Positions 34,099 to 41,959 of a stretch of DNA of 64,000 bases are shown one piece after another. Position numbers and translations under genes: made by a program. This DNA is from Dongia_B soli (GTDB taxonomy: Bacteria; Pseudomonadota; Alphaproteobacteria; Dongiales; Dongiaceae): the NCBI RefSeq assembly GCF_034044715.1, contig NZ_JAXCLW010000002.1, positions 186,001 through 250,000 of the forward strand. The letters are read 5' to 3'. The notes below the pieces were generated by a model that was given only the letters and a program-made list of their open reading frames with translations, was not told where the DNA came from and ran no database searches. Every line of letters begins with the position of its first letter. The stretch's first letter is position 1.

Positions 34099-34817
34099 GC
34101 GGCGACCATGCGCCAAAGGCGGTTAAAGATCTCCAGACCGCCCCAGAACAGGAACATCACCCAGGCGACCGCAGCGACCGAAAGTATGTAGCCGAAAATG
34201 GCAAATACCCCATCGCGGCCGCCGATCGCTAAAGCGAGAACGGCGAGGGCGATGCCGGGCAGCAGATTGCCCATCGGTACCGGCAACGACAGCAGCACGG
34301 CGAGACAAAGGGAGACGACACCGATCAGCCGCTCCGGAATGCCGGTCACCAAGGCGATCAATCTGGGTTTCAGTGCTCGCTCTATCCAATGAAGATAACG
34401 GCCTGATATTGCAGCAAGTTTGGCGAGCTGTCCTTTCTTGAGATTTTTATCGCGCAACCATCTGGGGACATAGGGTGCGCGCAATCCGAGAGCGAGTTGG
34501 GCAGCGAAGAAAATCACCGGCAAGCCGGTGATGAAGGATAGCCCGGGAATGCCCGGCAAGGGCAGGCAGTTCGGCAAACTGAAGATCAGCAAGACAACGC
34601 CGAATGCGCGGTTGCCTAGCCGCCGGTTGACCTCATCGAGCTTGAGTGTGTCGTTCGGATCGCCTTGCGACAATTCCCGCAAGATCTGCGTGATCCGTAG
34701 ACGCCGCCCGTTGGGCTGGCTCTGCGACTGTTGCGATGTGGAATCGCCGGGTAGCCGTTTTGGATCTGTCAAATCATGCCGCCGCTGGAAATTGTGGAAA
34801 ACCGGTTTATCAGGCAA
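34095..34817 (-). CDS. ExoD-family exopolysaccharide synthesis protein
   Basis: This 240-aa protein belongs to the ExoD family, first linked to exopolysaccharide production and alkali tolerance in rhizobia; the biochemical role is unknown. After a disordered 50-residue N-terminus come L(R)ELSQGD...L.(D)EV(N)RRLG.RAFG and SLPNCLPLPGIPG, the family signature, then four membrane helices. The longest frame starts at TTG, and another TTG lies 15 codons inside, so the start is uncertain. Confidence 0.87.
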   Translation of the reverse strand: MPDKPVFHNFQRRHDLTDPKRLPGDSTSQQSQSQPNGRRLRITQILRELSQGDPNDTLKLDEVNRRLGNRAFGVVLLIFSLPNCLPLPGIPGLSFITGLPVIFFAAQLALGLRAPYVPRWLRDKNLKKGQLAKLAAISGRYLHWIERALKPRLIALVTGIPERLIGVVSLCLAVLLSLPVPMGNLLPGIALAVLALAIGGRDGVFAIFGYILSVAAVAWVMFLFWGGLEIFNRLWRMVAA

Positions 34818-34871
34818 AACAGGGACTTGGCAATCGCCCCTTGAGTACCCAGGTGAATACCCCGCGAACCA

Positions 34872-34899
34872 TTGCTTTTCGGGCGGTGATCGCTATAGT
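34872..34899 (+). promoter_or_regulatory. Probable promoter of yajC-secD-secF
   Basis: TTGCTT at 34872-34877, 16 bases, then TATAGT at 34894-34899, 67 bases before the yajC start. No competing site is seen in the short gap. Confidence 0.5.
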
Positions 34900-34966
34900 C
34901 CGCCCGACTTTCCCGCATTTTGCGGCAATATGAAGACAATCAACCCGAAACGAGGGGGCAGGATAT

Positions 34967-35308
34967 ATGTGGATTTCTCAGGCTTGGGCGCAAGCGGCCG
35001 GTGGTGCACCTGCGGGCGGCGATATGTTGGGTACGCTGGGCTCGCTCGCCCCAATGCTGCTCATTTTCGTGGTGTTCTATTTTCTGCTGATCCGTCCCCA
35101 GCAGCGCAAGGCCAAGGAACATCGCGCTCTTGTTCAGGCGCTGAAAACTGGTGACCAGGTTCTCACCAGCGGCGGCCTGCTCGGCGTGGTCACCCAAGTG
35201 ACCAATGACAGCGAAGTGAAAGTCGAGATCGCCGATGGCGTGCGCGTGCGCGTGCTGCGCCAGGCCATCACCGAGGTCGTCAACAAGACTGCCGATACAA
35301 AGAAATAA
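34967..35308 (+). CDS. yajC: Sec translocon accessory subunit YajC
   Basis: YajC is the small bitopic partner of the SecDF complex. The 113-aa product has one membrane helix (residues ~25-45) ending FYFLLIRPQQRKAKEH, the family signature. A small cytoplasmic beta-domain follows with G(D)QVLTSGGLLGVV and ...VRVRVLRQAI. GAGGGGGCAGG precedes the ATG. It begins the yajC-secD-secF unit, 57 bases before secD. Confidence 0.97.
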   Translation: MWISQAWAQAAGGAPAGGDMLGTLGSLAPMLLIFVVFYFLLIRPQQRKAKEHRALVQALKTGDQVLTSGGLLGVVTQVTNDSEVKVEIADGVRVRVLRQAITEVVNKTADTKK

Positions 35309-35365
35309 AATACGGCGAAGCTGATCGATACGGCGCCGGAACAAGGGACGACAGGGTAAGCGGGT

Positions 35366-36922
35366 ATGTTGCAGTTCGCGAAGTGGAAGGTCACGCTGAT
35401 CCTGGCCATCATTTTGGCTGGCTTTATTTTCGCCGCGCCGAATCTAATCAGTCGCGACAAACTGGAAAGCTTGCCGGGCTGGGTACCGAGGACGGTATTC
35501 AGCCTCGGCCTCGACCTGCAGGGCGGCTCGCATCTCCTCTATGAAGTCGATACCAAGGCCCTGATTGCCGAACGGCTCAACGGCGTAATGGACGAGGTCC
35601 GGACGCAGTTGCGGGGCGCAAATATCGGCTACACCGATCTGGCCGTGAAAGACGGTGCAGTGCGGCTGAAGCTGCGCGATACCGGTTCCCTCGATGCGGC
35701 GCGGGCCGCATTGAAGAAGGCAGCAGGGACTTTGGCCCTGACGGTCAGCGATGACGGGAATGTGGAAATCAGATTTTCCGAAGACGCGGCGCGCGCCGAA
35801 CAGATCGATGCGGTGACCCGCTCCATCGAGGTTATTCGGAAGCGTATCGACGAAACCGGCACCAAGGAACCGACCATCATCCGGCAAGGTAACGACCGTA
35901 TTGTCGTGCAGTTGCCCGGCGTTAGAGATCCGCAGCATCTCAAACAAATCATCGGCACCACCGCCAAGATGACGTTCCGTCTGGTTGACGAAGCGGCGGC
36001 CGTCAGCGGCCAATTGCCGCCGACCAGTGAATGGGTCCCGTCCGCCGAGGGGAATGGTGAAGCGCGGTTGCCGCTGCAGAAACGCGTCATGGTTTCCGGC
36101 GAAAACCTCACCAATGCGCAGTTGAGCTATGACGATCGAAATCGCCCCGCGATCTCGTTCAGCTTCGACTCCATCGGTGGCCGGCGCTTCGGCGAGGCAA
36201 CCTCGCAGAATGTCGGCAAGCGTTTTGCCATCGTTCTTGACGGCAAGATCATCAGTGCGCCGGTGATCCAGACAGCGATCATGGGCGGCAGCGGGATCAT
36301 CACGGGCAACTTTACATCGCAAAGCGCGCAGGATCTGGCATTGCAGCTTCGTGCCGGCGCCCTGCCGGTACCTTTAACGGTCCTGGAGGAGCGTTCGGTC
36401 GGCGCCGATCTCGGCGCCGATTCCATTGCGGCCGGCAAGCTCGCCTGTATCCTGGCGGTCGTCCTGATTGTGGTTGCGATGCTGGTTCTTTATGGCTTGT
36501 TCGGATTGTTTGCCAATGTGGCATTGATCCTCAACGCCGTATTGATGACCGCGATCCTGTCGATTTTCGGCGCCACGCTGACTTTCCCCGGCATTGCCGG
36601 CATGGTGTTGACCCTCGGCATGGCGGTTGATGCGAACGTGCTAATCCTCGAACGTGTCCGCGAGGAGATGCGCAACGGCCGGTCGCCAGTCACGGCGATG
36701 GAAACCGGCTACCGCGAGGCGCAGGCAACCATTTTCGATGCCAATATCACGCATCTGATTGCCACCTTGTTCCTGTTCCAATTCGGCTCCGGCCCGATCA
36801 AGGGCTTTGCCATCACGCTGATCATCGGCATCGTTACCTCCGTCTTCACCTCGGTCTGGGTAACCCGCCTGATGACTTCGATCTGGCTGCGTCGCACGCG
36901 GCCGAAACAGTTGCCGTTGTAA
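35366..36922 (+). CDS. secD: Protein translocase subunit SecD
   Basis: SecD, with SecF, uses the proton-motive force to pull preproteins through SecYEG. The 518-aa protein has TM1 at residues 7-26 and the P1 start LGLDLQGGSHLLYEVD (D1 motif). A large periplasmic domain follows with VVQLPGV.DP and FAIVLDGKIISAPVI (D3). Five C-terminal RND-type helices hold RAGALPVPL, the LGMAVDANVLI.ERVREE motif (D5) and G(F)A(I)TL.IGI. It lies 13 bases before secF. Confidence 0.98.
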   Translation: MLQFAKWKVTLILAIILAGFIFAAPNLISRDKLESLPGWVPRTVFSLGLDLQGGSHLLYEVDTKALIAERLNGVMDEVRTQLRGANIGYTDLAVKDGAVRLKLRDTGSLDAARAALKKAAGTLALTVSDDGNVEIRFSEDAARAEQIDAVTRSIEVIRKRIDETGTKEPTIIRQGNDRIVVQLPGVRDPQHLKQIIGTTAKMTFRLVDEAAAVSGQLPPTSEWVPSAEGNGEARLPLQKRVMVSGENLTNAQLSYDDRNRPAISFSFDSIGGRRFGEATSQNVGKRFAIVLDGKIISAPVIQTAIMGGSGIITGNFTSQSAQDLALQLRAGALPVPLTVLEERSVGADLGADSIAAGKLACILAVVLIVVAMLVLYGLFGLFANVALILNAVLMTAILSIFGATLTFPGIAGMVLTLGMAVDANVLILERVREEMRNGRSPVTAMETGYREAQATIFDANITHLIATLFLFQFGSGPIKGFAITLIIGIVTSVFTSVWVTRLMTSIWLRRTRPKQLPL

Positions 36923-36935
36923 GAGGCCCCGGATC

Positions 36936-37889
36936 ATGTTCAAGCCGATTCACATCGTTCCGGCCGGTACGCGCATCGATTTCATGCGCTATCACAAAAT
37001 CACCTTTGCGATTTCTGTCCTCATGGTCATCGCATCGATCGTTCTGTTCTTCACCCGCGGGCTGAATTACGGCATCGATTTCGAAGGCGGGATCCTGATG
37101 GAAGTTCGCGGCCAGCAGGCTGTGGATCTGGCGGATATGCGCGAGAAATTGAACAATCTCGATCTCGGCGAAATCTCGCTGCAGCAATTCGGCGATGCCA
37201 AGGATGTCCTCGTCCGCATTCCCTTGCAGAAGGTGAATGATCCGGCGCAGCAGCAGGCGGCCGTGCAGAAGGTCAAAGACACCCTTGGAACGAGCTGGGA
37301 ATATCGCCGGACCGAAACGGTCGGTCCGAAATTTGGCGATGAGCTGAAGTCGGGAACGGCCTGGGCCTTCGGTCTGGCCATGCTCGGCATCATGGCCTAT
37401 GTCTGGTTCCGCTATGAATGGCAGTTCGGCGTCAACGCGCTACTGGCCCTGTTTCACGACGTCATTACAACAATCGGTCTCTTCTCCCTGCTGAGGATCG
37501 AATTCAATCTAACGATCGTTGCGGCGGTGCTCACCATCGCCGGCTACTCGGTCAACGACACGGTCGTCATCTATGACCGCATTCGTTATGACCTGCGGCG
37601 ATACAAGAAAATGCCGCTGGGTGAATTGATCAATTTCGCTTTGAACACGACGCTGAGCCGAACGACGGTGACCAGCGGCCTGACGCTGCTCTCCGTGCTC
37701 GCCCTCTATATTTTCGGCGGCGAGGTCCTGCACGGATTCTCCATTGCGCTGATTTGGGGGATCATCATCGGCACCTATTCGACGATCTGCGTGGCCACCC
37801 CATTGCTCCTTTACATGAAGATTCGTCCCGCCCGCGAGAAGGAGGAGGCCACGCCGCAGCCTGACGAAGGTGCTGTAAAGCGCGGATGA
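36936..37889 (+). CDS. secF: Protein translocase subunit SecF
   Basis: SecF is the half-size partner of SecD. The 317-aa protein has TM1 at about 22-42, then the GLNYGIDFEGG(I)L(M)E motif. The five-helix RND bundle carries ALFHDV(I)T, AAVLTIAGYSVNDTVVIYDR (cited as TIAGYSVNDTVV), and NTTLSRTTVTSG. The charged C-terminus may contact the translocon. It is followed after 85 bases by the Mth938-like gene, a gene order conserved in alphaproteobacteria. Confidence 0.98.
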   Translation: MFKPIHIVPAGTRIDFMRYHKITFAISVLMVIASIVLFFTRGLNYGIDFEGGILMEVRGQQAVDLADMREKLNNLDLGEISLQQFGDAKDVLVRIPLQKVNDPAQQQAAVQKVKDTLGTSWEYRRTETVGPKFGDELKSGTAWAFGLAMLGIMAYVWFRYEWQFGVNALLALFHDVITTIGLFSLLRIEFNLTIVAAVLTIAGYSVNDTVVIYDRIRYDLRRYKKMPLGELINFALNTTLSRTTVTSGLTLLSVLALYIFGGEVLHGFSIALIWGIIIGTYSTICVATPLLLYMKIRPAREKEEATPQPDEGAVKRG

Positions 37890-37974
37890 AACGGATCAGG
37901 TCCGGGGAGGTTTTCCTTTTGGACGTTTCCTTCAAAGCGTCCGGCGCGGTCACTTAAATCATAAGGAGGCTGTC

Positions 37975-38358
37975 ATGGATGTGACGCCCCTCATCCCCGA
38001 AGGTCGGCAAATTGTCGAAGCCTATGGCGATGGCGGTTTCAAGGTATCCGGCAAGGCCTATCAAGGGGCGGTTCAGGTATTCCCGGGGCGGACCCTGGCT
38101 TGGGATGCCTCGGATTTCGCCAGTCTGACGGCCGACAGTTTCACCGCCATCATCGAAGCCGGCCGGTCGGGCGAAGTATCGCTGTTGTTGCTGGGGAGCG
38201 GTGCGCGCACGCAGATGTTACCTGCGCCACTGCGCCAAGCATTACGTCAGGCAGGAATCGTCACTGAAGTGATGGATACGGGTGCCGCCTGTCGGACCTA
38301 TAATGTCTTGATGGCCGAAGGTCGGCTGATCGTCGCCGCATTGTTGCCGGTCGACTGA
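37975..38358 (+). CDS. Mth938/NDUFAF3-domain protein
   Basis: This 127-aa soluble protein has the Mth938-like fold found in human NDUFAF3, a respiratory complex I assembly factor. Matches include IVEAYGDGGFKVSGKAYQGAV (cited as GDGGFKVSG), a W at ~41, LLLLGSGART near 68, and the end DTGAACRTYNVL.AEGR(L)IVAALLPV, typical of the family. ATAAGGAGG sits before the ATG. Its place behind secF and near an NDUFAF6-like gene supports a role in inner-membrane or complex I biogenesis, but the bacterial function is not established. Confidence 0.88.
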   Translation: MDVTPLIPEGRQIVEAYGDGGFKVSGKAYQGAVQVFPGRTLAWDASDFASLTADSFTAIIEAGRSGEVSLLLLGSGARTQMLPAPLRQALRQAGIVTEVMDTGAACRTYNVLMAEGRLIVAALLPVD

Positions 38359-38395
38359 TCGATCGGTTTCCGGCGAAAGCAGACGGCGCAAAACA

Positions 38396-38421
38396 AAACG
38401 GGGACCCATCGGTCCCCGTTT
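38396..38421. terminator. Bidirectional rho-independent terminator
   Basis: AAACGGGGACC (38396-38406), loop CATC, GGTCCCCGTTT (38411-38421): an 11-bp stem with A run on one side and T run on the other. It serves both the Mth938-like gene and the convergent sodB. Confidence 0.8.
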
Positions 38422-38443
38422 CGCTGACCGGCTCAGGCCGAGA

Positions 38444-39025
38444 TCAGGCGAAATTCTTCGCCACGAAATCCCAATTGACCAGATTCCAGAACGCGCCGAC
38501 ATAATCGGGCCGCTTATTGCGATAGTCGATGTAATAGGCATGTTCCCAGACATCGCAGGTCAGTAGCGGCTTGTCCGCCGTGGTCAGCGGGGTCTGGGCG
38601 TTGCTGGTGCTGGCGAAATCCAGCGAGCCGTCAGACTTCTTGACCAGCCAGGCCCAACCCGAACCGAAGGTGCCGACGGCAACTTTGGTGAACTCGGCCT
38701 TGAAGGTATCGAACGACCCCCACTTCTTGTTGATCGCATCGGCCAGGGCGCCGCTCGGCTGTCCGCCGCCCTTGGGCGACAGGCAATGCCAATAGAAGGT
38801 GTGGTTCCAGACCTGGGCCGCATTATTGAAGATGCCGCCGGAAGACTTCTTGATCGTGTCTTCGAGCGAGGCGTTCTCGAATTCGGTGCCCTTGATCAGA
38901 TTGTTGAGGTTGGTGACATAGGTCTGGTGATGCTTGCCGTAATGATACTCCAGGGTCTCCTTGGAGATATGCGGCTGCAGCGCATCCAGCGCGTAAGGAA
39001 GCTCGGGGAGGGTATGAGTCGTCAT
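38444..39025 (-). CDS. sodB: Iron superoxide dismutase
   Basis: SodB dismutates superoxide to H2O2 and O2 in the cytoplasm. The 193-aa protein shows LPYALDALQPHISKETLEYHYGKHHQTYV (first metal His in HIS...YHYGKHH), NHTFYWHC with the second His, and the third and fourth ligands in DVWEHAYYIDY. The Gln in the AQVWNH context and the GSGWAWL stretch fit the Fe-type. It is convergent with the Mth938-like gene and separates it from the NDUFAF6-like gene. AAAGGT lies upstream of the ATG. Confidence 0.97.
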   Translation of the reverse strand: MTTHTLPELPYALDALQPHISKETLEYHYGKHHQTYVTNLNNLIKGTEFENASLEDTIKKSSGGIFNNAAQVWNHTFYWHCLSPKGGGQPSGALADAINKKWGSFDTFKAEFTKVAVGTFGSGWAWLVKKSDGSLDFASTSNAQTPLTTADKPLLTCDVWEHAYYIDYRNKRPDYVGAFWNLVNWDFVAKNFA

Positions 39026-39389
39026 TGGTGTACCTTTCTTTTTGTTGGCAGGTCTTTCTCCGTGACGGGGTGATTCCTAGCCTCATCTGCTGTCAGTTTC
39101 ATCCCTAAATTCAGCTAGGTTATTGCTGCTCGGCGCGAGCGTCTCGGCGGATGACAACATGACATTCGCGGTGGGTCGGCGCCGCGACATGAACTTCATG
39201 TTCCTTGCTGAGAGGACGGCGATTCACGGGCGCTTCCTCTGACAACCGGTGAACACCGGGACGGCTCACTGTTCACGAAAATGTGAACGGAGCAGCTGCG
39301 GTGACCCCGGCCAGAATTTTCGCTGATTTCCGACCGGCGCATGTTAATAGGCTCAGAGCAGCGACGGCGTCCAAGCAACAACATAGATT
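39026..39389. promoter_or_regulatory. Palindrome-rich divergent control region
   Basis: No gene lies in these 364 bases between sodB and the NDUFAF6-like gene. Three inverted repeats stand out: ACATGAA-C-TTCATGT (39187-39201), CCGGTG-AA-CACCGG (39246-39259), and GTTCAC-GAAAAT-GTGAAC (39271-39288). GTGAAC also occurs within the second, at 39249-39254, so the hexamer appears three times in 40 bases. This looks like an operator cluster for an unidentified regulator. Confidence 0.5.
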
Positions 39390-40259
39390 ATGTGTAAATA
39401 TCGGATATCTAATTTGACGCTCGATCCGACATATTGCCTCGAACAGCTCGGACGGTGGGATCGCGATCGTTATCTGACGATTCTGGCAGCGCCAAGCACG
39501 TTGCGTACACCCTTCGCAATCCTGGCCGCCTTTAATCTGGAATTGGCCCGCGTCAGCGAATCGGTATCTGAGCAGATGCTCGGACTCATTCGACTACAAT
39601 GGTGGCGCGATGTGCTGGACGAAATCGCCGGCGGTGGTCAGGTGCGCCGCCATGCCGTCTCGACGCCTCTCGCCGAGATCGTGCGCGAGCATCACCTGCC
39701 AATCGACTTGCTTGAGGCCATGATTTCGGCACGTGAGAACGATATCGATCCGGCGGCGGCGATGTCCATGGATGAGACCGAAATCTATCTCGATGCCACG
39801 GCCGGTAATCTCATCCGTCTGTCGCTTCAGGTATCGGGCCTCGACGTTGGCGAAGGGAGGGTTACGGAGATGGCCCGGCATGCTGGCATCGCCTACGGTT
39901 TGACTGGATTGATCCGCGCGACTTTATTCCATGCGCAATCACGGCGTCTGCTCCTCCCGCGCGATGTCCTGGAACGGCATGGTGTCGATCTGGACCGGCT
40001 GACGGAGCTTAAGCCGCAAGCCGCCCTGCCTCTGGCGATTACCGATCTGGCGCAACACGCTGCCGGTCATCTCGGGAAGTTGAGGGCGCTGACGCCGCCG
40101 CGCCAAGCTGTGCCTGCTTTATTGGTAGCCCGTCTAGCAGCACTTCAGCTTGAGCGTTTGAAAGGCGGCGGCTACGATCTTTTCGATTACGGCAATATCG
40201 CCAATGCGCCGACCGATATCTGGCGATTATTGGCGGCGCGCTTTATCGGCCGCCTATAG
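39390..40259 (+). CDS. Squalene/phytoene synthase-fold protein, NDUFAF6-like
   Basis: The 289-aa protein has the all-helical squalene/phytoene synthase fold. It resembles NDUFAF6 (C8orf38), a complex I assembly factor, more than true prenyl synthases. It has RDRYLTILAAPSTLRTPFAILAAFNLELAR (cited as RDRYLTILAAP), GLIRLQWWRDVLDEI and AGNLIRLSLQ. Of the two catalytic aspartate motifs, the first is reduced to RVSES and the second region lacks a DxxxD, so prenyl transfer is unlikely. It sits near yajC-secDF-Mth938. The start codon lies in a TTATGTGTAAA context with no clear ribosome site. Confidence 0.83.
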   Translation: MCKYRISNLTLDPTYCLEQLGRWDRDRYLTILAAPSTLRTPFAILAAFNLELARVSESVSEQMLGLIRLQWWRDVLDEIAGGGQVRRHAVSTPLAEIVREHHLPIDLLEAMISARENDIDPAAAMSMDETEIYLDATAGNLIRLSLQVSGLDVGEGRVTEMARHAGIAYGLTGLIRATLFHAQSRRLLLPRDVLERHGVDLDRLTELKPQAALPLAITDLAQHAAGHLGKLRALTPPRQAVPALLVARLAALQLERLKGGGYDLFDYGNIANAPTDIWRLLAARFIGRL

Positions 40260-40294
40260 AGCGGCGATAAAAAAAGTATGGGGAGAGTCAGGGT

Positions 40295-41128
40295 ATGAGC
40301 AAGCCAGCGATCATTTCCGTTGCCATCACCGGCAGCCAGCCGACCAAGGCGCAAAATGCCGCGGTGCCGATTTCTCTCGCCGAGCAGATTGAAAGCACTC
40401 ATGCAGCTTATGAAGCGGGTGCGGCGCTCGTGCATATCCACGTGCGCGATGGAGATGGCAAACCGACTTCCAATGCGATGCTGTTTGCCGAGGTTCAGGC
40501 CGGAATTCGTAAACACTGCCCCGACATGATCATCCAGCATTCGACCGGTGGCCGGGGACGCAATGCCGGGGAACGTGGCTCCTGCATCGCGCTCAAGCCG
40601 GACATGTGTTCGCTGGCAACGGGTTCGGTCAATTTCGCCACCATCATTTATGAGAATCCCCCGCAATTGGTGGAGGACATGGCAAAAGCCATGCTGGAAA
40701 ATGCCGTTAAGCCGGAATGTGAACTGTTCGATCTGGCAATGCTCTACAACACCCGTAGCTTGCTCGATCGCGGCTTGATCAAAGGCCCGGCTCATGTGCA
40801 ATTCGTGCTGGGCATTCCAAATGCGTTGCCGGCCCGGGAAAAGGTGCTCGATTTCATGATCGAGGAACTGGCGGAGGTCCTGCCCGGCGCCACCTGGACA
40901 GCCGCGGGTATCGGCCGCGGACAACTGGAGGTCAACCACTGGGCGCTGAAACGCGGCGGCCATGCGCGGACGGGCTTGGAAGACAATATCTATTTCGAAA
41001 AAGGGCGCCTTGCCGCGAGCAATGCAGAACTGGTCAAGCGCGTGGCCGATCTCTGCGGCAAATACGATCGTCATCCCGCCAGTGCCTCGGAAGCGCGCCG
41101 TTTGCTCACGCTTCCGGCGGCAGCTTAA
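40295..41128 (+). CDS. BKACE-family beta-keto acid cleavage enzyme (DUF849)
   Basis: The 277-aa TIM-barrel protein belongs to the BKACE family, whose founding member Kce cleaves 3-keto-5-aminohexanoate with acetyl-CoA in lysine fermentation. Others use different beta-keto acids. Zinc ligands are visible in VHIHVRDGDGKPT (His-x-His), and IIQHSTGGRGR forms the substrate loop. MCSLATGSVNF and GIGRGQLEVNHWALKRGGHARTGLEDNIY (cited as GGHARTGLEDN) complete the active site. The specific keto acid cannot be read from sequence by eye. GGGGAGAG precedes the ATG. Confidence 0.88.
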   Translation: MSKPAIISVAITGSQPTKAQNAAVPISLAEQIESTHAAYEAGAALVHIHVRDGDGKPTSNAMLFAEVQAGIRKHCPDMIIQHSTGGRGRNAGERGSCIALKPDMCSLATGSVNFATIIYENPPQLVEDMAKAMLENAVKPECELFDLAMLYNTRSLLDRGLIKGPAHVQFVLGIPNALPAREKVLDFMIEELAEVLPGATWTAAGIGRGQLEVNHWALKRGGHARTGLEDNIYFEKGRLAASNAELVKRVADLCGKYDRHPASASEARRLLTLPAAA

Positions 41129-41137
41129 AAGGTCCGG

Positions 41138-41791
41138 TTAGTCGGCGGCAACGACGCTATGCACCAGGCTCCGGCGATCGCGCAGGGCATTGGCGGCTCT
41201 CACGCTGTCGGCGCCGCCTTCTCGCCGTAGGACATAGCTGCCATCGCTGGCCGGACCGTCAACCACCCGGAGCTGCAAGCTGCGCAGCAGATCGGCGATA
41301 TCGGCAGTCGTTGCTCCCGGCCGGAAGGTGACGCGGAGATCTTCGGCCGTCGCGGTGAGCAGGATGGCTGGTGTCAAGGGACGGCCCAGCATGCTTTCCG
41401 CTTGTCGATAGACCCACCAAAGTGCCGTCGCCGATATCAGCGCGACCAAGAGGGCTGCGAGGGATGCCAGTTGCGCTAGCCGCAAACGCCGTCGTTCGGC
41501 CAGTCGCCGCTGCGGGCTGCTTTTAACGGCGGTGACATTGAAGTGCGTTTGGCGTGCTGTATCGATCTCTCGGAGAAGCCGTTGCAATTCCCGCTTTTCG
41601 GTATCGGCGTCGAGGGGCCGCGACAGTATCGCAGTTAATTGTGCTCGTAAGAAAGCGGTATCGCGCAACACAGTTTCGGCCGCACCGGTATCGGCCCGGT
41701 TCTCCGCCATCGGCCCAGGCGACCGGTCCGACGCTGCCGCCGGATAAGCCGTCTCCTGGCTATAGAAGTTGATGCGTTCCGCGTTCTTCAT
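41138..41791 (-). CDS. Hypothetical single-pass membrane protein
   Basis: From the ATG at 41791 this is 217 aa. A polar N-terminal half (residues 1-115) has a helical Arg/Glu/Leu-rich segment. One membrane helix lies at about 118-140 (LASLAALLVALISATALWW). The ~75-residue periplasmic C-domain has RVTFRPGATTADIADLLRS and VVDGPASDGSYVLR. That C-domain resembles the one often found at the end of anti-sigma factors, but no zinc-finger HCCC motif and no sigma factor gene are present. The frame runs on upstream across the GlxA gene, which is a shadow. Confidence 0.68.
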   Translation of the reverse strand: MKNAERINFYSQETAYPAAASDRSPGPMAENRADTGAAETVLRDTAFLRAQLTAILSRPLDADTEKRELQRLLREIDTARQTHFNVTAVKSSPQRRLAERRRLRLAQLASLAALLVALISATALWWVYRQAESMLGRPLTPAILLTATAEDLRVTFRPGATTADIADLLRSLQLRVVDGPASDGSYVLRREGGADSVRAANALRDRRSLVHSVVAAD

Positions 41792-41959
41792 GCCGCGCCG
41801 CCAATCCTTCCCCCAATCGGGCCGTATCATAGCAAGGTGCCGGAATAAGACAAACATCCCAGAAACGATCTCGAATGGCAGAAAATACTGGTCACGCGGC
41901 ATTGCTGCCAAAAGGCTTACGGATATTATGAAGCGGCATTCATCGATTGGAGGTCCGTG

